A stretch of 64,000 nt of DNA from an uncultured Clostridia bacterium (GTDB taxonomy: Bacteria; Bacillota; Clostridia; TANB77; CAG-508). The translations under genes and the position numbers were made by a program. The stretch spans positions 1 to 64,000 of the forward strand of contig CAKPHJ010000004.1 in assembly GCA_934157205.1 (NCBI GenBank). The letters are read 5' to 3'. The notes beneath the pieces are model-generated. The model had not been told where the DNA came from and ran no database searches. It saw nothing but the letters and a program-made list of their open reading frames with translations. Shown here piece by piece: positions 1 through 8,727 of this stretch (its first letter is position 1; every line of letters starts with the position of its first letter).

Positions 1-2
1 AA

Positions 3-374
3 AAATATGTAAAAAACAACAAAAATATAAAATTAAATTCATGGATAGAATTTATACAAAATCCAAATGAGGTGAATTGTATGTCAAATAAAGAAATTAA
101 AAAAGCTAAAGAAGTACTTGAAGAAATAAGTCAAGACGAACGTGAAATATATCTTGCCGAACTAAGGGAAAAATACATAATGGATCAAAAAGCCATTGAA
201 GATGCTGGATATGATAAAGGCTTAAAAGCTGGCATTACACAAGGCATTAAATCTGGTATAGCTCAAAATCAAGAAGATATTGTTAAAAAAATGCTAAACG
301 AAAAATTTGACAAAAATATAATTCATAAAATAACCGGATTGTCTATAGAAGAAATTAATAATATTGAAAAATAA
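3..374 (+). CDS. Rpn-family PD-(D/E)XK nuclease/putative transposase, C-terminal part
   Basis: The frame is open from the window edge, so only the C-terminal 123 residues are visible. The segment WIEFIQNP followed by SNKEIKKAKEVLEEIS and a YDKGLKAG repeat-like tail with runs of GI(T/K/A)(Q/S)G is typical of the C-terminus of Rpn (recombination-promoting nuclease / PDDEXK_2) proteins. The catalytic domain lies outside the window. A GTG at 72 and an ATG at 81 could be mistaken for starts, but the codons upstream of them continue the family sequence, so this is one truncated gene. Family assignment is by recognition of the tail only. Confidence 0.72.
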   Translation, partial: KYVKNNKNIKLNSWIEFIQNPNEVNCMSNKEIKKAKEVLEEISQDEREIYLAELREKYIMDQKAIEDAGYDKGLKAGITQGIKSGIAQNQEDIVKKMLNEKFDKNIIHKITGLSIEEINNIEK

Positions 375-404
375 CATATGTATTGTCTAATGGAATATAA
401 TAAT

Positions 405-463
405 AAAATGAAAAAGAAAGAACTAAATAAATTATTCTTACTTAGTTCTTTCTTTTTCATTTT
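405..463. terminator. Bidirectional intrinsic terminator
   Basis: A 22-bp inverted repeat (405-426 and 442-463) has an A-rich left flank and a T-rich right flank. It separates two convergent genes and its right arm overlaps the stop codon of the glycosyltransferase. Confidence 0.8.
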
Positions 464-1748
464 ATGCATATGCTTGTCTCTTTTTAAAGCTTAACAAGTT
501 TGTAATTTCAGTATTTTTAGTTTTCTTAGCTTTTCTTGCTCTTTCTTGTTCTAATTCACGTTTTTGTTTTTCTGCCATTGATTGACAAATAGCTTTTTGA
601 TATGTAAAGTGAGTATCTTGTGCAATTTTGCTCCAATTATATTCATTTCTAACTTTATTTTTTGCTCTTTTGATTATTTCAGCACATAATTTATGATCAT
701 ATAATAATTCTAATATTGAATCAGCTATAGAATTTGCATTTCCACAATAAGCCTTCATTCCATTTACTCTATGATCTACTATTTCGTTTAGTCCTCCTAT
801 GTCTGATACCACAATTGGATTTTCAGAAAGCATTGCTTCTAAAGCAACTATTCCGAATGGTTCATATGTACTTGGAAATACTGCTATATCAGCACATTTA
901 TACATTCTTTGTACATCTTTTCCTTTCATGTATCCTGCAAAATATACTTTATTTGATATTCCCATTGCATTTACTTGTGCTTTTAGTTCGTCTATCATTC
1001 CACCTTTACCACATATAACAAGTTTTGCATCATGGTATCCATTTAATATTTTAGGCATTGCAGATATTAAATGTTGTATGCCTTTTTCATATACTAATCT
1101 TCCCATAAATAAAATTATTTTTTCATTGTCCATAGCATATCTTCTTCTAAAATTATAGTCTCTTTCAATGCCATTGAATAAATTTAAATTTACTCCATTT
1201 GGTACAACATTTATTTTTTCATATGGTAAACCAAATAATCTTTGTAATTCATTTTTCATATAATTACTATTTACTATAACTTCAGATGCTTCATATGTTA
1301 ACATCCATTCTGTGTCATTTATATATCTTTGTTGTTCATCATGTATTCCACTGTTTCTTCCAGCTTCTGTTGCATGTATTGTTGCTACAATTGGTATATT
1401 CAATGAATTTTTTAATGTTTTTGCTGCATATGCAACTAACCAATCGTGTGCGTGTATTACATCAAATTTTCCTTCTTTAGATATTATTTCATTTGCTTTT
1501 GCAATTAAATTAAAGTTTAATTGCATAACCCAATCTATAAAATTGTTTGGGTTTATCATATAATTATCTACTCTATATACTTTTACACCTTTATCATCTT
1601 CGAAGTATGGTGCATCACCATCACGATATGTTACAACAGTTACGTCGTGTCCATCTTTTAGTAAAGTTCTTGACAAATCATATACAACCCTTGAAATTCC
1701 TCCCACAACTCTAGGTGGGTATTCCCATGTTAACATCAATATTTTCAT
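462..1748 (-). CDS. GT4-family glycosyltransferase
   Basis: The 428-residue protein begins with the GT-B signature MLTWEYPPRVVGGISR, in which the GG binds the nucleotide-sugar phosphates. The C-terminal half has the GT4 E-x7-E motif in the context YEPFGIVALEAML (residues about 305-320). The N-terminus resembles glycogen/starch synthase-like enzymes of Clostridia, so a role in alpha-glucan synthesis is possible, and an alpha-amylase is encoded in the same window. Donor and acceptor cannot be read from sequence. The last 45 residues are a charged, probably helical tail rich in K, R and E. A CGG triplet at 853-855 is out of frame (TTC GGA) and harmless. Confidence 0.85.
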   Translation of the reverse strand: MKILMLTWEYPPRVVGGISRVVYDLSRTLLKDGHDVTVVTYRDGDAPYFEDDKGVKVYRVDNYMINPNNFIDWVMQLNFNLIAKANEIISKEGKFDVIHAHDWLVAYAAKTLKNSLNIPIVATIHATEAGRNSGIHDEQQRYINDTEWMLTYEASEVIVNSNYMKNELQRLFGLPYEKINVVPNGVNLNLFNGIERDYNFRRRYAMDNEKIILFMGRLVYEKGIQHLISAMPKILNGYHDAKLVICGKGGMIDELKAQVNAMGISNKVYFAGYMKGKDVQRMYKCADIAVFPSTYEPFGIVALEAMLSENPIVVSDIGGLNEIVDHRVNGMKAYCGNANSIADSILELLYDHKLCAEIIKRAKNKVRNEYNWSKIAQDTHFTYQKAICQSMAEKQKRELEQERARKAKKTKNTEITNLLSFKKRQAYA

Positions 1749-1878
1749 TGATATACTCCCTTTCTTTTTTCATCTTCTTTAGTTTTGACGTTTTATTGCT
1801 TTCTTCGTATATTGTATACAATTTTTTTAAAAAAGTAAATGTTTTTTGTATATTTTTTTGTTTTTTTACAAAAAAATA

Positions 1879-1907
1879 TTGCGTTTACATAAATTTGGTG
1901 ATATAAT
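1879..1907 (+). promoter_or_regulatory. Promoter of the 66-residue ORF
   Basis: A TTGCGT -35 element, a 17-bp spacer and a perfect TATAAT -10 lie about 140 bp upstream of the small ORF. Confidence 0.6.
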
Positions 1908-1936
1908 ATTTTTGTTATTTTATATAACTATTCGAT

Positions 1937-2038
1937 CTCATGCGTTTTTCGCATGAGTCAAGTCCTAAAAAAGTTTGGCTAGCTTGGGGACTTGCCACCT
2001 ATTGTCAAGACTTTATTGACATCTGTTTTATTAGGAGG
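1937..2038 (+). promoter_or_regulatory. Structured 5' leader with three hairpins
   Basis: Three consecutive stem-loops precede the ribosome binding site: a perfect 8-bp stem with a T5 loop (1937-1957), a 7-bp stem CAAGTCC/GGACTTG (1959-1994) and a 6-bp stem TGTCAA/TTGACA (2003-2021). AGGAGG follows at 2033-2038. The layout suggests a cis-regulatory RNA or a stabilising leader, but no known riboswitch class is recognised. Confidence 0.45.
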
Positions 2039-2045
2039 TTGTACA

Positions 2046-2246
2046 ATGATCATACAGAACTCTAAACTGAGAGTATCAGAGTATTATTGTCCAAATGGGG
2101 ATCTTGAAGTCCAAGATTTATCTGAATTCTTTGAGACTTTTGGATTTCATAGTAAGTTTGAAACATTTGAGGACGGTGATTTTTTCTGGAATGGTAAATA
2201 TGTATATACCAGTGGAAACTATTACATAGTTTCTAAAACTGTTTGA
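2046..2246 (+). CDS. 66-residue protein of unknown function
   Basis: ATG at 2046 is placed 7 nt after a perfect AGGAGG. The protein starts MIIQNSKLRVSEYYCPNG, is acidic and aromatic-rich (DGDFFWNGKYVYTSGNYY), and has no membrane segment or signal peptide. Codon and base use are less A/T-biased than in neighbouring genes. The gene has its own promoter, structured leader and GC-rich terminator, so it is a single-gene transcription unit between convergent or oppositely oriented genes. I do not recognise the family. The composition and isolated unit would fit a horizontally acquired or phage-type gene, which is inference. Confidence 0.7.
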   Translation: MIIQNSKLRVSEYYCPNGDLEVQDLSEFFETFGFHSKFETFEDGDFFWNGKYVYTSGNYYIVSKTV

Positions 2247-2272
2247 GGGGCTAGCCACCCCTCTTTCTTTTT
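2245..2272 (+). terminator. Intrinsic terminator of the 66-residue ORF
   Basis: GAGGGG (2245-2250) pairs with CCCCTC (2258-2263) across a CTAGCCA loop and is followed by TTTCTTTTT. The stem starts within the TGA stop codon. Confidence 0.85.
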
Positions 2273-3611
2273 AATTTAAAAACTTTTGAATAAAAGATGT
2301 ATCATAATCATTATTTCTAAATTTTTCATTATCTAATATTTTCAAAATAAAATCTGCATTTGTATCAACACCATCAACAACCAATTCTGCAATTGCACTT
2401 TTCAATTTTTCAATTGTTTCATTTCTTGTTTCACCATGTGCTATAATTTTTGCTATCATAGAATCATATGTAGGAGGTATTTTATATCCTGTATAAATTG
2501 CAGTATCTACTCTTATACCATTTCCACCTGGTAAATGCAAACCTGTAATTGTACCTGGGCAAGGCATAAAATTTTTATTAGGATTTTCTGCATTTATTCT
2601 TGCTTCCATACTATGTCCTATAATTTTTATTTGATCTTGTTTTTTACTTAATTTTTCACCATTTGCTATTTTCAATTGTTCTTTTATTATATCTACATTT
2701 GTAACCATTTCAGTTATTCCATGTTCTACTTGTACTCTTGTATTCATTTCCATAAAATAAAATTTTTGATTTTTATCTACCAAAAATTCTATTGTTCCAG
2801 CACTTGTGTATCCTATTTCTTTAATTGCTTTTACTACAATTTCTCCCATCTTTTTTCTTATTTTTTCATTTATAATTGGTGATGGCGTTTCTTCTAAAAT
2901 TTTTTGATTTCTTCTTTGTACTGTACAATCTCTTTCACCTAAATGAATGCAATTTCCATGTTCATCTGCTAAAATTTGAATTTCTACATGTCTTGGATTT
3001 TCAATAAATTTTTCTATATAAATACTATCATCATTAAAAGATATTTTTGCTTCTTTTTTTACAATGTCATATTCTTTTTTTAGTTCTTTTTCAGAATAGG
3101 CAATACGAATACCTCTTCCTCCGCCTCCAGCCGAAGCTTTTAATATAACAGGATAACCTATTTTCTCTGCAACATTAATTGCTTGTTCTTTAGAATATAT
3201 TAGTCCTTCAGATCCTGGCACTACTGGAACACCTATTTTTTTCATTGTTTCTTTTGCTTTCGACTTATTTCCTAATAACTCAATTAATTTATAGTCTGGT
3301 CCTATAAATTTTATTCCAATTTCTTTGCAAATTTTTGCAAATTCAACATTTTCAGATAAAAAACCATATCCCGGGTGAATACTATCTGCCCCTGTTAAAC
3401 AAGTTGCTTCTAATATTGCTTTAATGTTTAAATAACTTTTACTTGATTTACTAGGTCCAATACATATTGCTTCATCTGCTAATTTTGTATGTAATGAATT
3501 TTTATCTATGTCTGAATATATAGCAGTAGTACGTATTCCCATTTCTCTACATGCTCTTATTATTCTTACTGCTATTTCACCTCTATTTGCAATTAACACT
3601 TTTTTTATCAT
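2271..3611 (-). CDS. accC: Acetyl-CoA carboxylase biotin carboxylase subunit
   Basis: The 446-residue ATP-grasp enzyme carboxylates biotin on AccB, the first half of malonyl-CoA synthesis in the cytosol. It begins IKKVLIANRGEIAVRI. The glycine-rich ATP loop KASAGGGGRGIRI, the HIQILADEHGN-type region (EIQILADEHGNCIHL), the ERDCTVQRRNQK block and EMNTRVQVEHG are all present. Length is normal. The ATG at 3611 is chosen over a GTG at 3620. It is the last gene of the FASII operon, 33 bp after fabZ. Three CGG triplets are present, all out of frame, and the gene is intact. Confidence 0.95.
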   Translation of the reverse strand: MIKKVLIANRGEIAVRIIRACREMGIRTTAIYSDIDKNSLHTKLADEAICIGPSKSSKSYLNIKAILEATCLTGADSIHPGYGFLSENVEFAKICKEIGIKFIGPDYKLIELLGNKSKAKETMKKIGVPVVPGSEGLIYSKEQAINVAEKIGYPVILKASAGGGGRGIRIAYSEKELKKEYDIVKKEAKISFNDDSIYIEKFIENPRHVEIQILADEHGNCIHLGERDCTVQRRNQKILEETPSPIINEKIRKKMGEIVVKAIKEIGYTSAGTIEFLVDKNQKFYFMEMNTRVQVEHGITEMVTNVDIIKEQLKIANGEKLSKKQDQIKIIGHSMEARINAENPNKNFMPCPGTITGLHLPGGNGIRVDTAIYTGYKIPPTYDSMIAKIIAHGETRNETIEKLKSAIAELVVDGVDTNADFILKILDNEKFRNNDYDTSFIQKFLN

Positions 3612-3644
3612 AAATTTCACTCTTTCTACATTTTTATTTGCATG

Positions 3645-4068
3645 TTATACTATTGCAAATGTTAATTCTCCTTTAACAGCTATTTTTCCATTTACAGTTG
3701 CAATAGCTTCTCCTATACCTATAGGGCCTTTTTTCTTTATTATTTTAACTTCTAATTTTAAAACATCTCCAGGAACAACTTGTTTTTTGAAACGTAATTT
3801 ATCAATTCCTCCAAAAAGTGCATTTTTTCCTTTGTTTTCTTCAAGAGATAAAATTGCAACAGCTCCTGTTTGTGCTAAAGATTCTACTATTAAAACACCG
3901 TGGCATGATTGGGTTTCCTGGAAAATGACCTTTAAAATAATATTCGTCTTTATCAACATGTTTATAAGCTACAGCACTTTCCCCTGGAATATAACTTTCT
4001 ACTTCGTCTATCATTAAAAATGGTTCTCTTTGTGGAATAATTTTTTTTATTTCTTCTTTATTTAACAT
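3645..4068 (-). CDS. fabZ: 3-hydroxyacyl-ACP dehydratase FabZ (contains one CGG +1 shift)
   Basis: FabZ dehydrates 3-hydroxyacyl-ACP in fatty-acid elongation. The reconstructed protein is about 140 residues, normal for the family. It starts MLNKEEIKKIIPQREPFLMID, the usual FabZ N-terminus. The active-site histidine lies in GHFPGNPIMPG, and the catalytic glutamate in GVLIVESLAQ. Between these the reading frame changes: zero-frame CCA CGG TGT ends 18 codons later at a stop, whereas skipping the C of CGG gives CCA GGT GTT and the conserved PGV. It lies between accB and accC in the FASII operon. Confidence 0.9.
3898..3900 (-). other. CGG +1 shift site in fabZ
   Basis: Context CCA CGG TGT; skipping C gives GGT (Gly) of the conserved MPGVL motif next to the active site. 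Confidence 0.85.
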
Positions 4069-4116
4069 ATTTTTATTGTATAGTATTTTTATCTAAAATA
4101 ACCATACGTCTCCTTC

Positions 4117-4575
4117 CTATTTTAATTTAAATAATGGTTTTCCATAATCTACTACATCTTCATTTTTTACACAAATTTCTACTATTTCTCCATCAAATTC
4201 TGATTCTATTTCATTCATCAATTTCATTGCTTCAACTATACAAACAACTTGACCTTTTTTTATTTTATCTCCTACTTTAACAAAAGCTTCTTTTTCTGGT
4301 GAAGAACTAGCATAAAAAGTTCCAACCATTGGGCTTTTTATTATTTTATAATTTTCTTCTTTTTTAATTTCTGTATTTTTGCTTTCTATATTTTTAGTTT
4401 CTTCTCTTTTATATTCTTCATTATTAGTAGTTTCTATTAAATTTTGTTCTTCTTTTTTTATTAGTGAATTTTTAGTCATACTAATTTTTATTCCATCTGG
4501 AAATTCAATATTTAAGGAATCTAATTTTGAATTTCCCATATCATCTATCAATTTTTTTATATCATTATATTCCAT
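4117..4575 (-). CDS. accB: Acetyl-CoA carboxylase biotin carboxyl carrier protein
   Basis: The 152-residue protein has the biotinylation motif EAMKLMNE near its C-terminus (lysine about residue 118), inside a lipoyl/biotinyl fold starting KSPMVGTFYASSSPEKEAF. A charged linker of E, K, N and T residues (about 45-75) joins it to a short N-terminal domain, as is usual for AccB. It works with AccC and the AccAD carboxyltransferase; accA and accD are not in this window. It sits between fabF and fabZ. Confidence 0.95.
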   Translation of the reverse strand: MEYNDIKKLIDDMGNSKLDSLNIEFPDGIKISMTKNSLIKKEEQNLIETTNNEEYKREETKNIESKNTEIKKEENYKIIKSPMVGTFYASSSPEKEAFVKVGDKIKKGQVVCIVEAMKLMNEIESEFDGEIVEICVKNEDVVDYGKPLFKLK

Positions 4576-4619
4576 TTTACATTCCTCCTATTTAATTACA
4601 AGATAAAGCTTTCCAAATT

Positions 4620-5855
4620 CTAATATTTTTTTAGCAATATTGTACTGTTATGTCCTCCAAATCCTAGTGAATTTGACATTGCATATTTTACATCCACATT
4701 TCTTCCTTCATTTGGTACTATATCTAAGTCACATTCTTCATCTGGAACTTTATAATTTATTGTTGCTGGAACAAAACTTTCTTCTATTGCTTTACAACAT
4801 ACAATTGCCTCTACTCCACCAGCTGCTCCTAAAAGATGCCCTGTGTGTCCTTTTGTTGAACTTACCATTACTTTTTTTGCATATTTATCACCTAAAGCTA
4901 TTTTTATTGCTTGTGTTTCGCAAACATCATTTAAATGTGTTGAGGTCCCATGTGCATTTATATATGTTATTTCTTCTGGTTTAACATTTGCTTCTTCCAT
5001 GGCTATTTTCATTGCTCTTGCACCACCTTCTCCTCCTGGTGCTGGTGATGTAATATGATATGCATCTGAAGTTGCACCATATCCAACTATTTCTGCATAT
5101 ATTTTTGCATTTCTTGCAATAGCATGTTCTAATTCTTCTAATACAATAATTCCTGCTCCTTCTCCCATTACAAACCCATTTCTTTCTTTATCAAAAGGAA
5201 TACTTGCCCTTGTTTTGTCTTCACTTTTGCTTAATGCTTTTATATTTGTAAATCCTGCTATACTTAATGGTGTAACAGATGCTTCTGTTCCACCAGCTAA
5301 AATTATGTCTTGATAGCCATGTTTTATCATTCTAAAAGCTTCACCAATACAATGTGTTCCTGTAGCACATGCTGTTACCATAGCTATAGATTCTCCTTTT
5401 GCTCCTATATCAATTGCAACATTTCCAGTTGCCATATTTGATATTCCCATAGGAATATACATAGGTGAAACTCTTTCTGGACCTTTTTGTAGTAATTTTG
5501 TTTGTTCTGTTTCTATTGTTTGTATTCCACCAATTCCAGAGCCAAGTACAACTCCAACTCTTTCCATATTTTCTGTTTCTTTATTTAAATTACTATCTTT
5601 CCATGCTTCTCTTGTAGCAATTATTGCATATTGTGAAAATTTATCTAATCTTTTTGCTTCTCTTTTGTCGAAATAATCTTCTTGATTATAATTTTTAATT
5701 TCTCCAGCTAATTTAACTTTAAAATTGCTTGCATCAAATGATTTTATGTTATCAATTCCACATTTACCATTTTTTATTCCATTCCAAAAATCATTTACAT
5801 TATTTCCTATTGGAGTAATAGCTCCTAAACCTGTTATAACAACTCTTCTTTCCAT
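4620..5855 (-). CDS. fabF: Beta-ketoacyl-ACP synthase II
   Basis: The 411-residue condensing enzyme elongates acyl-ACP with malonyl-ACP. The Cys-His-His triad is visible: cysteine in VTACATGTHCIGEAF, histidine in NAHGTSTHLND and histidine in KGHTGHLLGAAGG. The N-terminus RRVVITGLGAITPIGNN and the C-terminal NSLGFGGHNS are canonical. Length is normal and the frame is intact. It lies 43 bp downstream of fabG in the operon. Confidence 0.96.
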   Translation of the reverse strand: MERRVVITGLGAITPIGNNVNDFWNGIKNGKCGIDNIKSFDASNFKVKLAGEIKNYNQEDYFDKREAKRLDKFSQYAIIATREAWKDSNLNKETENMERVGVVLGSGIGGIQTIETEQTKLLQKGPERVSPMYIPMGISNMATGNVAIDIGAKGESIAMVTACATGTHCIGEAFRMIKHGYQDIILAGGTEASVTPLSIAGFTNIKALSKSEDKTRASIPFDKERNGFVMGEGAGIIVLEELEHAIARNAKIYAEIVGYGATSDAYHITSPAPGGEGGARAMKIAMEEANVKPEEITYINAHGTSTHLNDVCETQAIKIALGDKYAKKVMVSSTKGHTGHLLGAAGGVEAIVCCKAIEESFVPATINYKVPDEECDLDIVPNEGRNVDVKYAMSNSLGFGGHNSTILLKKY

Positions 5856-5898
5856 TTTCTATTTTCCTTTCATTAAAATTTATTTTCTTTACAATATT

Positions 5899-6651
5899 CT
5901 ACATTACCATTCCACCATCTACATTTATAACTTGACCTGTTATGTATTTGCTTTGTTCTGAACCTAAAAAATAGATTAAATCTGCAACTTCTTCCGCTTC
6001 TCCCATTCTTTTTAGTGGTATTTGATTATATATATTTTCTTTTACACTTTCTTGTAAAACATTTGTCATATCTGTTTTTATAAAACCTGGTGCAACAGCA
6101 TTTGCTCTAATATTTCTACTAGCAAGTTCTTTTGCTATACTTTTTGTAAAACCAATAATGCCTGCTTTTGAAGCTGAATAATTGGATTGTCCCGCATTTC
6201 CACTAACACCAACTACAGATGATAAATTAATAATACTTCCGCTTCTATTTTTTATCATATATTTACTTACAGCTTTTGTTACCAAAAATGTACCTTTTAA
6301 ATTGATTTCAATAACTTTGTCAAATTCTTCTTCAGTCATTCTCATTAATAAATTATCTTTTGTAATTCCTGCATTATTAACTAAAACATCAATTTTTTTA
6401 AACTTTTCAATTGCCATTTTTATTAAATTATCTACATCTGATTTTTTTGAAACATCTGCTTTTACAATTAAGCACTCAGAACCAATTTCATTAAATTCTT
6501 TTGTTATTTTTTCTACATCTGTATTATCTGAAACATAATTTATTATTACATTATATCCGTTTTTAGCATATTTTTCTGCTGTTTTTTTTCCAATTCCTCT
6601 TGTTCCACCTGTTACAAGAACAACTTTTTTTTCTTCTTTAATTTCTTCCAT
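5899..6651 (-). CDS. fabG: 3-oxoacyl-ACP reductase
   Basis: The 250-residue short-chain dehydrogenase performs the NADPH-dependent reduction of 3-ketoacyl-ACP. The nucleotide motif TGGTRGIGK is at residues about 15-23, NNAG is present, and the Ser-Tyr-Lys catalytic set is seen in NLSSVVG and YSASKAG. The C-terminal GQVINVDGGMVM is typical. Four out-of-frame CGG triplets do not disturb this gene, a useful contrast to fabD and fabZ. Confidence 0.95.
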   Translation of the reverse strand: MEEIKEEKKVVLVTGGTRGIGKKTAEKYAKNGYNVIINYVSDNTDVEKITKEFNEIGSECLIVKADVSKKSDVDNLIKMAIEKFKKIDVLVNNAGITKDNLLMRMTEEEFDKVIEINLKGTFLVTKAVSKYMIKNRSGSIINLSSVVGVSGNAGQSNYSASKAGIIGFTKSIAKELASRNIRANAVAPGFIKTDMTNVLQESVKENIYNQIPLKRMGEAEEVADLIYFLGSEQSKYITGQVINVDGGMVM

Positions 6652-6702
6652 AAAAACCTTTCCTTTCTTTCAATTAGCTATATACTCTAAAATTATTTCA
6701 TA

Positions 6703-7646
6703 CTATACTGTTTTACCGCTTATTTTTAAATATTCTTCTAATGTCTCACAATTATTAATATTATATGTTTTTGCTTCTTTATTATCTTTTTTTATAAATC
6801 CTGTTAATGTTCTACCGTGGTCCTATTTCTATATATTCATCAATTTTTTCATTTTTCATTAATTCTATTGCTTTATCTAATCTAACAGGACTTATTATAT
6901 GGTTTGCTAAAATTTCTTTTATATTATCATTTTCTTTGTAATATGTTCCATCTATATTTTTTATTACATTTATTTTAGGAATATTAAATTTTATATTTTC
7001 TAATTCCTTTTCATAAGCATTTTTTGCTTTTTCTAATTTGCTTGTGTGAAATGGTCCACTTGTTTTTAATCTTACAAGTTTTCTTGCTCCTAATTCTTTT
7101 AATTTAATTTCAGCTTGATCAATTGCTGTTTTTTCTCCCGAAATAACTGTTTGAACTGAACAATTGTAATTTGCAACAGCAATAAATTTCCCAGTTTCTG
7201 ATATTTCATTGCAAACATTTTCAATTTTTTGGCTATCTAATCCTATAACTGCTGTCATTACATAATCTTCTTTGGGTAATAAATTTCCCATAAAATATCC
7301 TCTTTTTTTTATGAGTTCAATACCGTCTTTAAAATTTATTATACCAGAATAAATTAATGCTCCATATTCTCCCAAACTTAAACCGCATTGCAATATCTGC
7401 ATTTATTCCTTTTTCGTTTAGTACATTTAACATTGCTAAACTAGTTGTTAATATTGCAATTTGAGTATTTTCTGTTTTATTAAGTTCTGCTTCGGGTCCA
7501 TTAAAACAAATTTCTTTTATATTTATATTAGAAATTTCTTCTGCCATATTATATATTTTTCTTGCTTCTTCATATTTTTCATAAATATCTTTTCCCATGC
7601 CAACAAATTGTGCCCCTTGACCAGGAAATAAAAATGCTCTTTTCAT
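6703..7646 (-). CDS. fabD: Malonyl-CoA:ACP transacylase FabD (contains two CGG +1 shifts)
   Basis: FabD loads malonyl groups onto ACP. The reconstruction gives about 313 residues. It starts MKRAFLFPGQGAQ, has the nucleophile serine in GLSLGEY and the catalytic histidine in GPFHTSKL, and ends with the family tail GPGRTLTGF. Two shifts are required. At 7383-7385 zero-frame ATG CGG TTT becomes ATG GGT TTA just before the nucleophile. At 6815-6817 CCA CGG TAG becomes CCA GGT AGA, bypassing an immediate stop and adding about 35 residues. The start at 7646 follows a GGAAGG-type site. It lies between fabH and fabG. Confidence 0.88.
6815..6817 (-). other. CGG +1 shift site 2 in fabD (CGG directly followed by TAG)
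   Basis: Zero-frame reads CCA CGG TAG. Skipping C gives GGT AGA and the conserved FabD ending GPGRTLTGF. Confidence 0.9.
7383..7385 (-). other. CGG +1 shift site 1 in fabD
   Basis: Context ATG CGG TTT. Skipping C gives GGT and the motif GLSLGEY that carries the nucleophile serine. Confidence 0.87.
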
Positions 7647-7688
7647 TTTTTCACCTTCCATTTTAAATTTACATTAATTACATATTTA

Positions 7689-8606
7689 TTAAATTTCAAT
7701 TAATATGCTTCCTGTATTTAATCCTCCACCATAGCCTAACAAAATAATTTTGTCACCTTTTTTTAATTTTTGGTTTATTTCATCTAAAGCTATAGGAATA
7801 GTTGCGCAAAAAGTATTACCTTTTTTTTCTATATTTGTATACATTTTATCCATATTAATTTTTAATCTAGCTGCAATTCCTTTAATTATTCTAATATTTG
7901 ACTGATGTGGTATTATATATTTAATATTTTCTATATTTTCATTTGAATTTTTAAGTAATTCTTTTACATTTTCAACTGTTTTGGTTACAGCATATTTATA
8001 AATTTCTTTGCCATTCATATATATTTTTTCATTATGTTTGCATGTTAAAATTTCATTATTTTTTCCATCTGACACTATTTTGCAATAATATTTTTTACTT
8101 TCATTTGATGCTGCAAGCAATACACACCCAGCACCATCTGATAAAATAATTGAAGTTCCAATATCTTCTTTATCTAAAAAAGCACTTAATTTATCTACAC
8201 CTATAATTAAAGCATTTTTTACTCTTCCAGTTTCTATATAAGTTTTAGCAATATCAAATGCATTTATAAAACCTCCACAACCAGCTAAAATATCTAAACA
8301 TATGCAATTTTCAAATTCGTATTTTTTTTGAATTTCATTTGATATTCCAGGCATTAATTTTTCAGAAGTTGTTGTAGCTGTAATTATTAAATTTACATCA
8401 GTTATTTGTATTTTACTAAATAAATTTTCAACAGATTTTATAGCCATATACACTATATCTTCATTTTTAGCATAATACCTATCTTGTATTCCTGTTCTTT
8501 TTTCTATAAATCCTGTTTCTAAATTTAACATGTTTTCTAATTCTGAACTAGTTATTTTACATTTTGGTAAATAACTTCCTGTTCCTAATATTTTTATACT
8601 TTTCAT
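7689..8606 (-). CDS. fabH: Beta-ketoacyl-ACP synthase III
   Basis: The 305-residue enzyme starts fatty-acid synthesis by condensing an acyl-CoA with malonyl-ACP. The catalytic cysteine is in DILAGCGGFINAF, the histidine in IIPHQSNIRI and the asparagine in GYGGGLNTGSI. The N-terminus IKILGTGSYLPK is standard. It is the first gene of the fabH-fabD-fabG-fabF-accB-fabZ-accC cluster. No acpP or FapR-type regulator is seen next to it, unlike in many Firmicutes. Confidence 0.93.
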   Translation of the reverse strand: MKSIKILGTGSYLPKCKITSSELENMLNLETGFIEKRTGIQDRYYAKNEDIVYMAIKSVENLFSKIQITDVNLIITATTTSEKLMPGISNEIQKKYEFENCICLDILAGCGGFINAFDIAKTYIETGRVKNALIIGVDKLSAFLDKEDIGTSIILSDGAGCVLLAASNESKKYYCKIVSDGKNNEILTCKHNEKIYMNGKEIYKYAVTKTVENVKELLKNSNENIENIKYIIPHQSNIRIIKGIAARLKINMDKMYTNIEKKGNTFCATIPIALDEINQKLKKGDKIILLGYGGGLNTGSILIEI

Positions 8607-8702
8607 CTTTTTACCATCATTCTTATTTTTTATTCCATATATTTATATAACATTTTGACTTTTTTTTCTATTAGTCTGAGCAGTCGGGAAAAGTCAAAAA
8701 AA

Positions 8703-8727
8703 AAGAAGTATAAAAATATTATACTTC
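8703..8727 (-). terminator. Intrinsic terminator of the radical SAM gene
   Basis: GAAGTATA (8705-8712) pairs with TATACTTC (8720-8727). On the minus strand the stem is followed by a run of nine T. The stop codon of the gene lies inside the hairpin. Confidence 0.85.

Noticed and set aside
3508..4017. Long antisense open frames such as the one over accC/fabZ
   Set aside because: They are opposite to clear conserved genes and lack ribosome binding sites or recognisable protein sequence; AT-rich genes often leave such frames open.
7383..7385. P-site slippage at a shared slippery sequence
   Set aside because: The codon before CGG differs at almost every site and there is no common upstream Shine-Dalgarno-like element or downstream structure visible.
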